From assembly GCF_009730915.1 (NCBI RefSeq), contig NC_052489.1, forward strand, positions 30,559,916 to 30,623,915: a DNA stretch of 64,000 nucleotides, given 5' to 3'. Of the stretch, positions 47,895 through 62,100 are shown piece after piece (position 1 is the stretch's first letter; each line of letters begins with the position of its first letter). Under the pieces are notes generated by a model. It ran no database searches, had not been told where the DNA came from, and worked only from the letters and a program-made list of their open reading frames with translations. This stretch comes from Dioscorea cayenensis subsp. rotundata (lineage: Eukaryota > Streptophyta > Magnoliopsida > Dioscoreales > Dioscoreaceae). The translations under genes were made by a program, and so were the position numbers.

Positions 47895-50800
47895 ATGTCT
47901 TTGGATCATTGTTCGTATGTGAAAATGCCGTCCGAGCCGCCGATCTCAGGCTCCGGGTCGTTCCGGCTGCCGGAGGTGGGTCGGATCTTTGATGAGCTTC
48001 CCAAAGCCACCATTATTTCCGTCTCTGAGCCTGACGCCAGTGACATCACCCCTTTGCTCCTGACCTATACCATTGAGTTTCAATACAAGCAGGTGGCCCT
48101 TTCTTTCCATTTTCTTGGTTTTCTCTTTCATAGAAACATGTTCTTGTTTTTTCTTTCTTTACGTTTTGTGGAGTTAATTGTTGTTGCTCTTTATTATTTG
48201 AAGGCGGGATCATTGGGTGGCTTGATTTTATTTTGCTGTGGGTTTCATTTGTTTGTGTGAATTTTATCATTATTTGTGCAAAAGTTTGATTTTTCTTGAA
48301 CGTATTCTGGTCTTTGTATAACAGGTTAGCTTAAATGCACACATATATCATCAAGAAGTGGTTTGATTTGCTACAAGATTTTTTTTTGTGAAGTTTTTTG
48401 TTGTTGTTGTTGTTGTTGTTGTTGTTTTTCCTAAGTTTTTTTTTTTTTAAAAAAAAAAAACTTTTTTGCTTTTCTTGTGCACTATTATTTTAATTATTGT
48501 AAAGTAAAAAAATAAAAATATTAAACATTCTCATCTCTGTGGGAATGCTGATGTACTATCTAACCTTTGCTCCCTGTGAAGGGGGGGTACAATGTCTTTG
48601 GTTCTACATGGAGTCTATGGAGATTTGGAGTCATAATATAATGGTTTTGTGGGCCCTCTTGAAAGTTGTAGGCCTTTTATGATGAAAATGGTAGACCTTT
48701 CATGCCAGTTTTGTCCATCAACTTTTGAGCAAAATTATTTCCCATAGGATCTTGTTTTGTCTGTTCAAGATTATAATCGTGTAGGTAATATCTTATACAT
48801 TTACTGGAAGGAAAACAAACAATTACAAGTTTACATGCAGCATGCCTCTTTTTGTTTTTTGTTGTTTGTTTTTTTGTTTTTTTGTTTTGGTGAAATTGTT
48901 TATACCTTGTGTTGATTATCATGACAAGCTAATTTCATGTTTATTAATCAGTTTAAATGGCGCTTATTGAAGAAGGCCTCACAAGTTCTCTATCTTCATT
49001 TTGCACTGAAGAAACGTGTTCTTATTGATGAGATTTGTCAAAACAAAGAACAGGTATATTGTGTTCGCACAATTATTCTGCAAATTTGTTTACAAAATTA
49101 TCCTATACTATAATGCTGTCAATATTGCAAGGAAACTGTTCCTTCACATAGTTACTTTTCGTGCATGATTTTAAATATTCGGGTTTCTGGAATTAACATA
49201 TATGATGCATTTTTCAGGCAGTCCTTTCTTTCATATTGCTGGTTCCAAATTTTCTAACTTGTAGATTGTTTTTTTCCTTAAAACATACAAAGATGAATTG
49301 CCCTCAGCCTGCATATGTATAAGTTAATCAGCCTGCATATATGTATGTGTGGATTCATATTAGGGTTCGAAGTATGCTCGTGTTTAGAACTTCAGATAAA
49401 CTCTGACATATGATTTTGGTGCCATTAAAGGTCAAAGAATGGCTCCAAAGTATTGGACTAGTGGAACATGCAGCAGTTATGCAAGAAGATGAGGAGGTCT
49501 ATGCTCATCCTGCTCAATATGAAGAGAATTGTTCAGCTAGAAATAGGTGAACTTGCATGATGCCTCCTCTTTTTCTCTCTCTCATTCACGTTCATAAGTG
49601 TAAGAGTTTAATCTGTGGTCATATGCATACTGGGCCACTGGCCATTCTGAGTGAAGATATAACCTTGCTTTATTTTAGCTGGATGGTTCTTGTCTTTTAA
49701 TTCTCACATCACATGTATATATGAGAAAAAAATGTTACGCAATGGTTTTTGCTCTGAACCACTGAGCTAGTTATGAATTTTATGTCTCAATGTATAAGCT
49801 AGTAAGATATTCATTTCCTCTTGAAGCAGTTGCAAAACACATCATAAATATCTAAAATAATGATAATAATAATGCTATTGAATTAAATTCCAGCATTACA
49901 ATCATAAAATCCTGACTCTGCTGCATGGCTAATTCTTTTCTCTTTTTGCAGAAACATTCCTTCAAGAGCTGCTTTACCTATCATGCGCCCAGCACTGGGT
50001 AGGGAGCTGTCTATATCAGATAGGGGAAAATTGGCTATGCAAGGATACTTAAATCACTTTTTGGGGAACTTGGATATTGTCAATTCTCGAGAGGTAATCT
50101 TCATATTCAATTAACAGTGCAGGAGGCAATGGTTGTTTAAAATTTTCATTTTGCTAGATGAAATTCCACTATTTACTGAAACTGATTTTGATTTTATTTG
50201 TCGATATTTGTGCAACCCAAGTGAATTTACATGTTCAATTACTATTTAGAGATCTGTCCCTTGTCTGGGGAAGTTTCCCCATATTTGGCTTCCCCATGAA
50301 ATGAAATTCTGAAAGCACTGAGGTTGGCAGGCCAACCTTCCAGCCTCCAGTATGATGGCAAGCCTCTTTAATATTCATGTTTTCTTCCCCAGTACTAGAC
50401 ACCAATTTCTTAGGATAACAACTAAACCTTGATTCCAAGTTTCCAATGTGTATAGTTGTCATTGTCATATAGATATCAAAGTACTCCAGGTCAATCACAT
50501 GAATTCCTCCTTCTTGTCAGCCCAAGCGTTTTTTCTTTCCCTCCTGGTGTTCTTATTTATTAGGATTTGTTAGTAATTCCTCCTGATGGCCAAAATGCAG
50601 AGTTTTGCCTCCTCTTGACCATGAATTGAATTTATCAGCTTTTAGTAATTTACACAATACATTTCTATTTACTTGTCAAGTTCCCTTAGAAGTTTTGTAA
50701 GATGGTTATGTTAACATAAGGTGGAAGGTGTAAATTAAGATCTTTACAAATTGCAGGTTTGCAAATTTTTGGAGGTTTCAAAGTTGTCATTTTCTACAGA

Positions 50801-53800
50801 GTATGGACCTAAATTGAAAGAGGACTATGTTACAGCTCAACATTTAAGAAAGATTCGGAAGAAAGATGCTAGGAGATGTTGTCCGTGCCATTTTTTCAGG
50901 TGGTGTAATGGAAAGGGGCGGAAGGTAATCAACTTCACTTGTGGTTGTTTAGTTAATGCATAGTAGCTATTATTTCTCAGGTCAAAAAGGGGATGCCTTG
51001 TTTGATGAAGCAGAAAGTGTGGTGGAAGTACTGGTTACCATGAAACTGAATATTATGATTGGATTATGTAGCTCTTCCTAATTTATTCCTTACTATCCAT
51101 GTGATACTATTTCTGTGATGGAGAACATTTCTCTTAAACTTGTTAATTCATTAGTGCATATATTTACTTTAATTTTAAATTTTATAGTCTTGTCTTACCG
51201 TGCTCAGAATGGGCACGCTGATGATCAATTGAAATATTTCTTTAGGTCTGGGCTGTGTTAAAACCAGGATTCCTTGCCTTGCTGGAAGATCCTTTTGATA
51301 CCAAGCTGTTAGACATCGTTATTTTTGATAGATTTCCATCATCAGTTGGAAATGGACTGGGTTCATTTTTAATAGCAAAAGAAACTAAGGACCGTAATCC
51401 TCTTCATTGTGGATTTTTGGTATGTTATTTTTTTCATGAAGTCATATAAATTTACCGCTATTGGGCATCAATGTTGCACATGCCCACACACACATATAAA
51501 TTCTTGTATATCATAGTTTTCCTTATTGACAATTTTTTTATTAATTATCAATCATTGATTCTTCAATTGAAGCCATTAATAACAATTTTATGTAACTTCA
51601 ACCTTTATTTAATAAATGGTTTATTGAAAAGGTATCCTGTGGGAATAGAACAATTAAGCTGAGGACTACAAGAAATGCTAATGCTAAAGATTGGGTCAGT
51701 GCAATCAATTCTGCTACTCAATGGTCTCCTGAGGGTTGGTGCCATCCTCAATGTTATGACTCATTTGCGCCATCAAGGGGGTTGACTGAAGATGGCAGTA
51801 TGGTTCAGTGGTTCATTGATGGGGAAGCTGCATTTGATGCAATTTCTTCTTCAATTGAAGAAGCAAAATCTGAGGTTTCTATTTGTGGCTTCTTTTAGTT
51901 ACCATATATTTCACTTCTAAGCTTTTGGAAGGTAATAGGGAATGTATTGCAGATATTCATTACTGATTGGTGGTTGTGCCCAGAGTTATATCTACGGCGC
52001 CCTTTTCAAGTCCATGGGTCTTCTCGGCTTGATTTGTTACTTCAGACAAAAGCCAAGCAAGGTGTTCAGGTATCTTTTTGGTCTTCTTGACTTGGTTGTT
52101 GTACTAGTTTATCGGTTTCCAATTACGTTGCTTTTCACATCCATAATTGGTGTGTCCTTGGTCTTGTCTGTAAGTCTCTTGACTAATGACGAAATGTACA
52201 TGGTTTGTTGATTCTAGCTTTCCCTTAAGCATGGATATTCCTGTCAAATAATCCTAATGACATACACAACACCCTTTGCTAAACCAGAACAAGTCCCCAT
52301 GACACTCTGGCAATAATGAAGTAAATATCAACCTGCATGCCAATTTTCATTTGGGTATCTATCACCATATGTCAAAGTTGAACAAATTTGTGCTAATTCT
52401 ACAATAGCTGTTATGATCTGTTATATTAATCTAGATCTGCCAAAATTGTAAATTAAAAATTTATGAAGATGATAACAGAAAATCATTTAATACACAAAGT
52501 TCATCATTAATATAATGTTGATTGAAGATATACTCAGTTCCTCTTTTAAAATATCAAGAACAAATGGAAATAAAGAAAATAGACAAAAAGAGATGTCAAT
52601 GAGAGGAAAAGAGTGGCAGAAAATTGAGGTTATAGAGTAAAGAATAAACATGTGAAAGGAGATATGGATGTGTTTAGAAGAATCTTACATGTATTAGTAC
52701 CTCTACTTATATATATATATATATATATAATTTGATCGTTGTTCCCTTAAATTTTCATTTCATTGCAACTCATACAGCAATATACACATGGAACTTACTG
52801 TAATATGTCCCATATGTAGATCTACATCCTTCTTTACAACGAGGTTGCCCTGGCTTTGAAAATCAATAGTACATATAGCAAGAGGAGACTAGCTAACCTT
52901 CATGAGAATGTGAAAGTTTTGCGTTCCCCAGACCATTTGTCAACTGGGATTTATTTATGGTAAGAAATCCTTGTCTATCTCACTTGTTGTCAATTTTTGC
53001 TGGTATACACCCCCTGTGAAGAACATGTTTGGACTAATGTGGATGAGGAGTTTGACATGCCTGTTGCTATGACTTCTAAATGCTTATAAGAGTTATTGTG
53101 ACATATAGGTCCCATCATGAAAAAATTGTGATTGTTGATCACAGAATATGCTATATTGGAGGGTTGGATTTGTGCTTTGGTCGTTATGACACCCCCGAGC
53201 ACAAACTTGGTGATTATCCTTCAATGCTATGGCCTGGAAAGGACTATTATAATCCAAGGTAACTGGTAGCCCCACTTATGCTTTCTAGGAAGGTACACAT
53301 AGTGCAAGTTTTCTAAGCAACTTGTTTATGTGTTGTACTAATTTGAATTTTTTGGCATGAAATGCTTTCTCATTTAAGGGAGTCTGAACCAAATTCTTGG
53401 GAAGACATGATGAGGGATGAACTGGATCGTAGAAAATATCCTCGTATGCCATGGCATGATGTCCAATGTGCTATATGGGGGCCAGCTTGTCGTGATGTGG
53501 CAAGGCACTTCGTTCAACGTTGGAATTATGCAAAGGTATTGTTTATTTAATTTTGGCTAAAAAAGTTCTCCATGATCTCTTATCATTTCTTTTGTATCTA
53601 CACTTTTTAGAGAAACAAAGCGCCAGATGAGAAATCAATCCCTCTACTTATGCCCCAACAACACATGGTTATTCCACATTACATGGGAAGAGAAAGGCAA
53701 ATGAATGGTGAAAACAAGTGCATTAATCATAATTTAGAGAAACATGCCTTGTTTTCCCCTCCATCATTTCAAGACATCCCATTACTTTTGCCCCGAGATC

Positions 53801-56800
53801 CTGATGCACAAAGGATAGTTAATGGAGATTATAAGGTGAAGTGCTGAATTTACATTTTGTTATATTATTTTAGAAAATAACTTCTCTGTTTCCTTTTGGA
53901 AAATGGATGTTCATATTAAAAGTGTCACCATTATTCAAGATTGTTAAAACACTTAATCCATACTGACTATTCGATATTTGCAGTGCATGGACAAAGAGTG
54001 GCGGGAAACACAAGAACGGCAGTGTAGTCAATCTATCGATAAAATTGGACAAGTTGGTCCACGTTTACCATGTTATTGCCAGGTTGGTATCTTCCTCAAC
54101 TTTATTTTCTTATTTATTAATGTTTCAAAGCAGATGCAGAATTCCCTTAATTGACCTTAAATTTCCATCTGAAATGATGTGTAAAATTAGATAAGATTAC
54201 CAAACTGGCAGAAGTACCCTTGAGCTTGATTACTGGAGCATCGCATTTGAATGCAAGTTAATTAGTCCTTCTTTGGATATGACCACATGCATGAAGAACT
54301 AGTTCTGTTATCTGCAATGTTCTTTTCATGTAGATTGTCAGAAGTGTTGGCCAATGGTCTGCTGGAACTTGCCAAACTGAAGAGAGCATCCACAAAGCAT
54401 ATATTTCTCTTATTGAAAAAGCCGAGTACTTTATTTATATTGAGGTGAACTTTTTCATTCTTCTTTCCCCCTTTTTTTTATGTTTTTATCTGTGGTCATG
54501 TTTGTTGTAACTAACAAAAATTATCACTCTTTGGCCAATTTTGATTAATGAATGATTAGTGTAATACAAATTTTTTTGATGCGCACTTCTAATTGGGTTT
54601 GCAGCTTGTAATTTCTCATATTTAGTGTAGTGAGTTATCTTGTTAAAACAACATACCAGAATTGCAGCACACACCTTTAAGACAATCATGATATGATGCT
54701 TCAAATCTGCTTTTTGAATCTAAATAAAAGATGATGAATATATTGGTGTCTTAGGCTTCATTCCCGTTCTGTCAGAGTATGGTCCATTTGGATCTCGCTA
54801 TCATCATAGTAAGTCAAGGATAGCTTAAACTTGAAAGTGAAATATAACCCCCCTTATACTTCTCTTTAGAACTGTTTCTGTTGGTTTATGTGGTTATAGT
54901 TTATTTTACTACTATTACTATTATTAGTAGTAGTAGTAGTAGTAGTAGTAGTAGCAACAGCAGCGGTAGTATTTTTATCTATTCTACCTGTTTGCTATTC
55001 TTCCACCTTTATCTTTCCAATATCTTGTTCGTTTCCCATTGGGGCAGTAGCATTGAGCCAGCTTTTGATAACAATATTTCTGTTTTCCATTGGCTGTATT
55101 CTTAACTTGCTTTTGAAATACCAAAGTATTATGGTATAGGATTTGTTGAGCATCATATAGCTGTAATTAATTCATGAGAAATAAATACAGTTAAAAACAA
55201 CTCAGGCTATGTAATGGTCTATCCTACTCTCTTAAACCTTACCTTTCAAGGATGTTGGTTGATTTTTTATATGATTATCTACTGATGCAAATCTTTTCAT
55301 TCTAATTACTTTTAAAGGATAGTGGTTGTTTTTTTTATATTACTTTTTGTTAGCATGAAAGGATGTCCTTGATCTGCTGAAACTTGAACATTAATTTGTG
55401 CTCAGGAAATATCAGTCCACATATATTGTTATTCCTCTTCTGGATTATCAAGTTGCATACAAAATTGGCTTCCTGGACTCAGTTTACTGATTTACTATGA
55501 TTTTTTGGGTATTTTCCAGAACCAATTTTTTATATCAGGTTTTCTTGGAGATGATGTAATACAAAATCGCCTTTTAGAAGCACTGTACAAGCGTATTTTG
55601 CGAGCAGTGGACGAAAAGAAATGTTTCAGGGTTATCATTGTCATTCCTCTTCTGCCTGGGTTTCAGGTGACCTGCTTTAAAGAACACTCACATAATCTCC
55701 AGTTACATCTCTGAACCCCTCTATTTTGCAGGGTGGCTTAGATGACAGTGGTGCTGCATCTGTAAGAGCATTAGTTCACTGGCAATACCGGACAATATCT
55801 AGAGGACCAAATTCAATACTACAAAGACTTTATGATGTGATGGGCCCAAAAGCAAATGATTATATATCCTTTTATGGTCTTAGAACATATGGTAGACTAT
55901 GTGATGGGGGTCCTGTTGTGACAAATCAGGTATACTGACAACCTGTTGAGGCAATATGTCTTTCTCGATTTAGTCTTCTCTTTTGCACCACCTTCATGAT
56001 TGGCATCACTTATCTACTTTAGGTAATAATCTTTATGCTTCTTTCAGGTTTATGTTCACAGCAAATTGATGATAGTTGATGATCGTATAGTATTACTTGG
56101 GTCAGCTAACATTAATGACAGGAGTTTACTAGGATCAAGGGACTCTGAGGTATTTTTATTCAAAAATTTCTTCACAAGAAACACCTTGAACTCCTTTTTG
56201 TGACTTGTATCCATTTGGTTTTATGTTATCTACTGTAATTTATTGTGATGATCATTTTTGCTGCTCAGATTGGCATAGTTATTGAAGACAAGGTTTTTGT
56301 TGCTTCATATATGAATGGAAACCCTTGGAAAGCTGGTGGTTTTGCTCTCAGCCTTCGTCTCTCCTTGTGGTCTGAGCACATTGGTCTTCACGGTGAAGAG
56401 GTTAGTAATTGGATGAGTTCTATGTTTCCTAGTCTAATAGTTAGTATCTAGCATCTTTTATGCCTAACCCCATAACCTATATGAAGCACTGATTTACAAG
56501 ATGTTTTTTTTTTTTTTTAATTTGAACTGTACAATTGTCTTATGGGCACAGTGTATTGGTTTCTGTAGAATCATGACCAGTTTCAGAATTAGCATTTGCA
56601 TTTAGAGCATGCTAAATTATACTTTCTGAAATTTTTGCTGATCATTTAACTGGAGCAACTTCTAGTTGCAGTTTCTGTTTGAGCTTTTCTATGTCAGCTA
56701 TGTGCTAGTTAGTTTAATAGTAGGATCTAGAATATTTATGCGAAAGAAATTACCTCCTTTTCCAGTCAGATGTCTTCCTGCCATAGTTTGCAGGTCTATG

Positions 56801-58176
56801 CTATTTCACTTGATTTATCTAATTTTGTAAATCATCTTTTTAAAGTATTGCATCTATGATATATTGTTCTTTTTCATCTACAATTTGTCACCACAATTGC
56901 CTTGGCAATGAAGTGCCACATGATAATGCAATGAGCTAGCCACATACTCCTTATACTATTCTTTATATTGTTATTTTTAATATGTTGCCATCATCAGTGA
57001 GATGTGGGAATTAATGTGATATTATAGTTATATGTTATATACGCTTCACCAAACTGATGCGGCACTGGAAGCTATGCGTGCATATTTCATGTAAATAAAC
57101 AATAAGCTCTTCTGTTCTTTTTCTCCAACAAATTTGCTTTGTTTTGTATACTTTCAGATCAGTAGAATTTATGATCCTGTAATTGATGCTTCATATAAAG
57201 ACATCTGGATGGGAACAGCAGAGGTAAGAGCCGTCCAAGTGCTTTAAGAGATGTTCCTTTTTTTTAATATATATATATATATATAGCTATTCAAATTCAA
57301 ATGCCTTAAAAAGCATCCTGGTTTCTTGACATTACTGTGTATTGTGTAATAAATTCCACAAATAACAAATTTAATAAGCTTCTGTGACTAAAGAAAAATC
57401 TGATACTAATGCAATAGAGAATTATATTTGCATTTGTAGAACACTAGACCAAGGAAAGCGCTTGATGAATAGAAAGACTATGCAATGAATAGAATTTTAT
57501 TTGCATTTGTAGAACACTAGACCAAGGAAAGTGCATGATGAATAGAAAGACTACGCAATGAAGCATAAAATGTAATAGCTGAAGTCAGAGAAGATAAGCT
57601 TTTTAACTTCAATTTACTCCTGATTCTGTTGTAATAAGCTTCCATTTTTTATAATGATTATCAAACCATGTATATAAATCTTGGTTTCCTGATTTTGACA
57701 AAGAATCAGCTGCAGTTCATTCTGTTTGATTTTGCTTTTCCCCTGCTAAAGAAGTTAAAAAAATTCTTGGCAGAAAAATACAATGATATACCACCAAGTC
57801 TTTGCATGCATTCCGAATGATCACATCCACTCCAGGTATCTTTAATTTATTATTATTAGTTCATTGAGTTTATGTGATTGCTATGAGCTTCATTAATCCT
57901 CGTTGTGTAAACAAATGCAGAGCTGCCATCAGACAGAGTACATCTTATTGGAAAGAGAAGCTCGGGCACACGACCATAGACCTGGGGATTGCTCCAGAGA
58001 AGCTGGAGCCTTTCCCGAACGGGGACGACAAAGACGGTGATCCTCTGGAGAGATTAAAGGCAGTAGTTAAGGGCAACCTTGTTTTGTTTCCTTTGAAGTT
58101 CATGTGCCAACAAGAGGACTTGAGACCATTTTTTATTGAAGGTGAGTTCTATGCTTCTCCTCAGGTTTTCCATTAA
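47895..58176 (+). CDS. PLDZ: Phospholipase D zeta (PX/PH-type)
   Basis: Twenty-one exons give 1034 residues: 47895-48092, 48952-49053, 49431-49546, 49952-50093, 50757-50924, 51246-51419, 51632-51874, 51953-52069, 52820-52959, 53109-53258, 53379-53535, 53611-53835, 53984-54082, 54334-54444, 55520-55666, 55732-55929, 56048-56149, 56269-56400, 57158-57223, 57774-57835, 57921-58176. The enzyme hydrolyses phospholipids to phosphatidic acid. Residues about 25-140 are a PX domain, about 175-300 a PH domain around [20 protein letters not shown]. Two HKD motifs are intact: H470-x-K472 with D477 (HHEKIVIVD) and H833-x-K835 with D840 (HSKLMIVDD). There is no C2 domain, so this is the Ca-independent zeta class linked to phosphate starvation, auxin and vesicle traffic. 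The linker after VIPHYMGR is shorter than in Arabidopsis zeta-1. Confidence 0.96.
54925..54954. repeat. (TAG)n microsatellite in a phospholipase D intron
   Basis: Ten TAG units in intron 14 of the PLD zeta gene, followed by CAACAGCAGCGG. Confidence 0.9.
57411..57554. repeat. 72-bp tandem duplication in intron 19 of the PLD zeta gene
   Basis: Units 57411-57481 and 57482-57554 are nearly identical, each holding GAACACTAGACCAAGGAAAG and GATGAATAGAAAGACTA. Few differences suggest a recent duplication with no coding effect. Confidence 0.85.
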
Positions 58177-59115
58177 GATTTAATCTTGATTCTTTCTCAT
58201 TGTATAGTTGAACATGTCATTCAAACTGACACTGCAAATGTATATTTATTTATCTTAATGTGCAGAATGTGATGTATGTAAGGAAAAAAAAAATGTATGT
58301 GCTATTGTAAACAATGTATTGTATCAACTGATTATTCTTGGGAAAATTTCAAATAAAATGTTTCTGATGTTGTTATTCATTTTGGTGTTTTTCATGTGGT
58401 TGTACTTATAACCGAACAATGCAATTGGTGAGCGTGACACAAAGATTCCTGCTTATTATTTTATAGAGGCCACTTTAACACCTAAAAATTATGACGGCGT
58501 TTAGGCACTTGGAACAGAAAACAGGTACCATAGTCCCACTTAATAATATTAAAAAAACCTCATAAAAGTTTAATAACCATTGCTACACACTACTAGTGTA
58601 ACAAATGCAGCATTTTGGGATTGATATATAGAGAGAAAACAAAGATAGCAAGGAAGAATAGAACTTGTTAAGGTCTAAAAGTCAGTCCAAAAGATTTACC
58701 TGATCATTCATGATACATTTATGTAGAACAGATCTACAAAGATTTACCTGATCATTCAAAATCACCAACGAAATGGACAACAGGGAATATTAACTCTCAA
58801 CAATAAATAATTCATTACATGTAAACAAGTAGACAACTTTCTCATATACATGTCTGTCGATCTCTGCACAGGGAAGTCCGATGATTGGTTTAGCATTCTT
58901 GATTGTGTTGTACTGAGCACAAAACCCCTATTATCTTGTTAACTTATACACATCAAAAACTCCTGAAAATGTCCACATCAGAAGTATTATGTCCTTGCAG
59001 CACAGAAATTGGTTTGGGGCTTCACTATCCTCAACCGTATCAAAGATGGTTCAAATCGAATACTTCCCAGGCATGATACCCGCTGCACCAACCAATTAAT
59101 TCATCTCACATCATG
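58177..59115. other. Convergent 3' region between PLD zeta and ERS1
   Basis: Holds the 3' UTRs of both genes. An 18-bp direct repeat, AGATTTACCTGATCATTC, occurs at 58693-58710 and 58740-58757. No additional gene is seen. Confidence 0.55.
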
Positions 59116-62100
59116 CTATACACTTCTTTGATACCGAACCGCCTTTGGAGGCATCAGCGTCCTCTCATCTTTGAAGGGTGCCCTGGGGCCAGAGATATCT
59201 GGATCCCCATGAGATGGCTTGTTTATTGGAACAAGTTGTTGTGAGTATCCATTTGGATCTTCATAAATTCCAAGCTTTATGATGAATGTTGCAGTGCAAC
59301 CTTTTCCCAAACCTTCGCTCTCAAGCCAAATTTGCCCATCCATTAGACTTATAAACCTGCAAAACCAGCTTTTGATGTAACATCCGCAAGGAGATAAAAA
59401 ATGAATAACACAGTAAGTATCACATTTGCAAACCAGAATTATTTTATCGGTTATTACCTCATGGCGTTACTTTAGTTCCAATCTCATATTCGCTCAAACT
59501 TATCAGGCAGGCGGTTTAATTAATGAGTTAGGGTGTCTTAATGATCAGTTTTAAATAAACATAGATAATGGTTTTGACTAAAAAGTTACATTGGTCATCA
59601 CCCATATGATCCCCTATGACTTTGGTCCCATATCTCCACTCCATTCATCCTATGGACCATATTTACCAAACTATGACAATCCTTTAGTCAATCAACCTAT
59701 AATAACACTAACCTACAATGCAAACTATAACAATATAATAGTAAAAAATATGGTCATGAAGTCTCTCAGTTTGCACTTTGAGAGCTCATCCTGCATACAT
59801 TAAGTGTCTTAACTTTACTAGCTTAAGATCCTGAGCTTCACAAAATGCAAAAAACCAGGGGGAAAAGAAACAAGAAAACACTGAAAGCTAAAGAAAACAT
59901 ATCAAAACGTAAAATGTGCTGGTGTGACAATGCATGAGAGTTGATTCAGAAATACCTCTTACAGATGGCAAGCCCTAGCCCACTGCCACTACTTCCTTTG
60001 CTCGCTCCATTTTGAGTGTGCACGAACTTTGTGAATATATGAGGTAAATCTTGTGGGCTGATTCCACAACCAGTATCCCTGACCTGAAATAGTATATCAA
60101 TGAAATCATTAATGTTCACAACAAGCATATGAGAATTGCTCACAAGAAATTCTGCTGGTATAGCAAGCATCAAGCAGTTGCATCGAGCTTCAAAGATCTC
60201 ATATGAGATCTACAACTGTTTCAACAACTATGATTTGTCCTTGTAAACTGTAAGCACTACAATGCCAAGTATTGGGATATAAGTGTACCTGCACACGTAA
60301 GTAGAAATGCCCATCAGGGGCTACAGGATAGAACTCAGGAGCTCGAGGATCCCTAAAAGAATCCGGTTTAGGGACAGCAGCTGTGATTGAGATGTAACCC
60401 TCCTTCGTAAACTTCACTGCATTCCCAGCAACATTCAGTAGGGTCTGCATTAACCGTTTTTCATCACCAACAGCATAAAAGGGCAGATCAGGAGCCAAAG
60501 TCAATGATACTGAGAGTTTCTTGACAGCAGCAATCGGCTTTATCAAATTAATGACCTGCAATTTTTATCATAGTTTATCAAAAAATAATATAAAATAAAA
60601 TAACATCAATTGCAGGCCCTACTGATAAAAAATTAGGTTAAAAAATAAGTCACCACAACATCATACGCAGGTACCTCTCTGAATACTGTATGAAGATTGA
60701 AAGGTCCAATCTCCAACTCAAGGCTCCCATCCTCAAGCTTGGAAAGATCTAAAACATCATTGATAAGTGTTGATAAAAGGTTGCTGCTCTTCAAAATAGT
60801 CTCCACCATCAAGCGTTGCTCTGGAGTTAACTCAGTTTCAAGAAGCAGAGACGACAAGGCAATAATTGCATGCATTGGAGTCCGCATTTCATGGTTCATT
60901 ACAGCTAGAAAATCATTTCGAGCTCTAATGGCCATTTCAGCTTCACGTCGAGCTAAATCTAAGGCAACATTTTGCTCCATCAGTTGATCTCTTGCTCGCA
61001 TAGACTCCTCCAAAATGGCAGCATGTGAAAGTGCGACAGCTACCTGATTTTTTTTTTTTTAAGCAATAAATTAATTTCACGTGACTTGGAAATTACCTCA
61101 TGTGAAGTGAACTGAAAATGTAAACTGAAAAAAAAAGCAAGAAATGCAGAACAATCTTATGCCTAAGTAACAACCTCTACATCCCAACAATTGCTGGGGA
61201 AAAGAGGAGTAAGGAATGTTGGGATTGTCAGCCTATGTGAACAAATAGGCATGCCTAGCCAGCAGTGAAAGCAGGCCTTATCTCAATCAATAATTTTAAT
61301 TTGCCAGTGGGCTATAAAAAACCTAATATGTTACTACTATCTCAGTTTTCTAGTAAGCTCTTTCTTATCAACCAATGTTATAAAATATTATCTTTTCAAA
61401 ATGTCAATGAATTATAACGAATTATCCTTCCATGAAGCTATTTTAACCTAGAGCTATCAGCTATCAAGTAAGTAAAACATACACCTAAAGATGATGGAAA
61501 TGGATACTTCTACAACAGTATACAATATCTACACCAAACTGATCTAAAGTTGCTACACTCAAAAACAAATCAGTGAAAATACTCACGCATTATTAGGGTA
61601 GATATTTGACCTGATAATGAACTTATGCTATAACAATCAAGTAGATCTTCAGACAAGAGATTAGGACAAGAAATATAATCCATGGCATGTAATTAAATTC
61701 ATCAAAATAATAGACCATATAATTTCTTTCACATAAACAATATGAGTTTCAGCAGCAAACACCAACAAGATAAAGAGTAGGTGTTTGCTGCTGAAACTAG
61801 GCGTGATCATCTCATGTATAGCTAATCATTTGACTGAGACCATATAATTTCTTATGTTTATTACATAGCTAATTTCTCAGACGGATATTATTGCATAGCT
61901 AAATAATATCCGACTGAGACCTAGACGTGATCATCTCGTATCAAATGTTGATGTGAAGTAAGGATCAGCCAATCTTTCCACATGCCTCTACTATCCACTG
62001 ATAACAATAGATGCATACAATAAACATAAGAAAACACCACCAATATATATAGAAGAGAAAAGTCTGGAAAATTTACTGACCTGATCTGCAACCACCTCTA

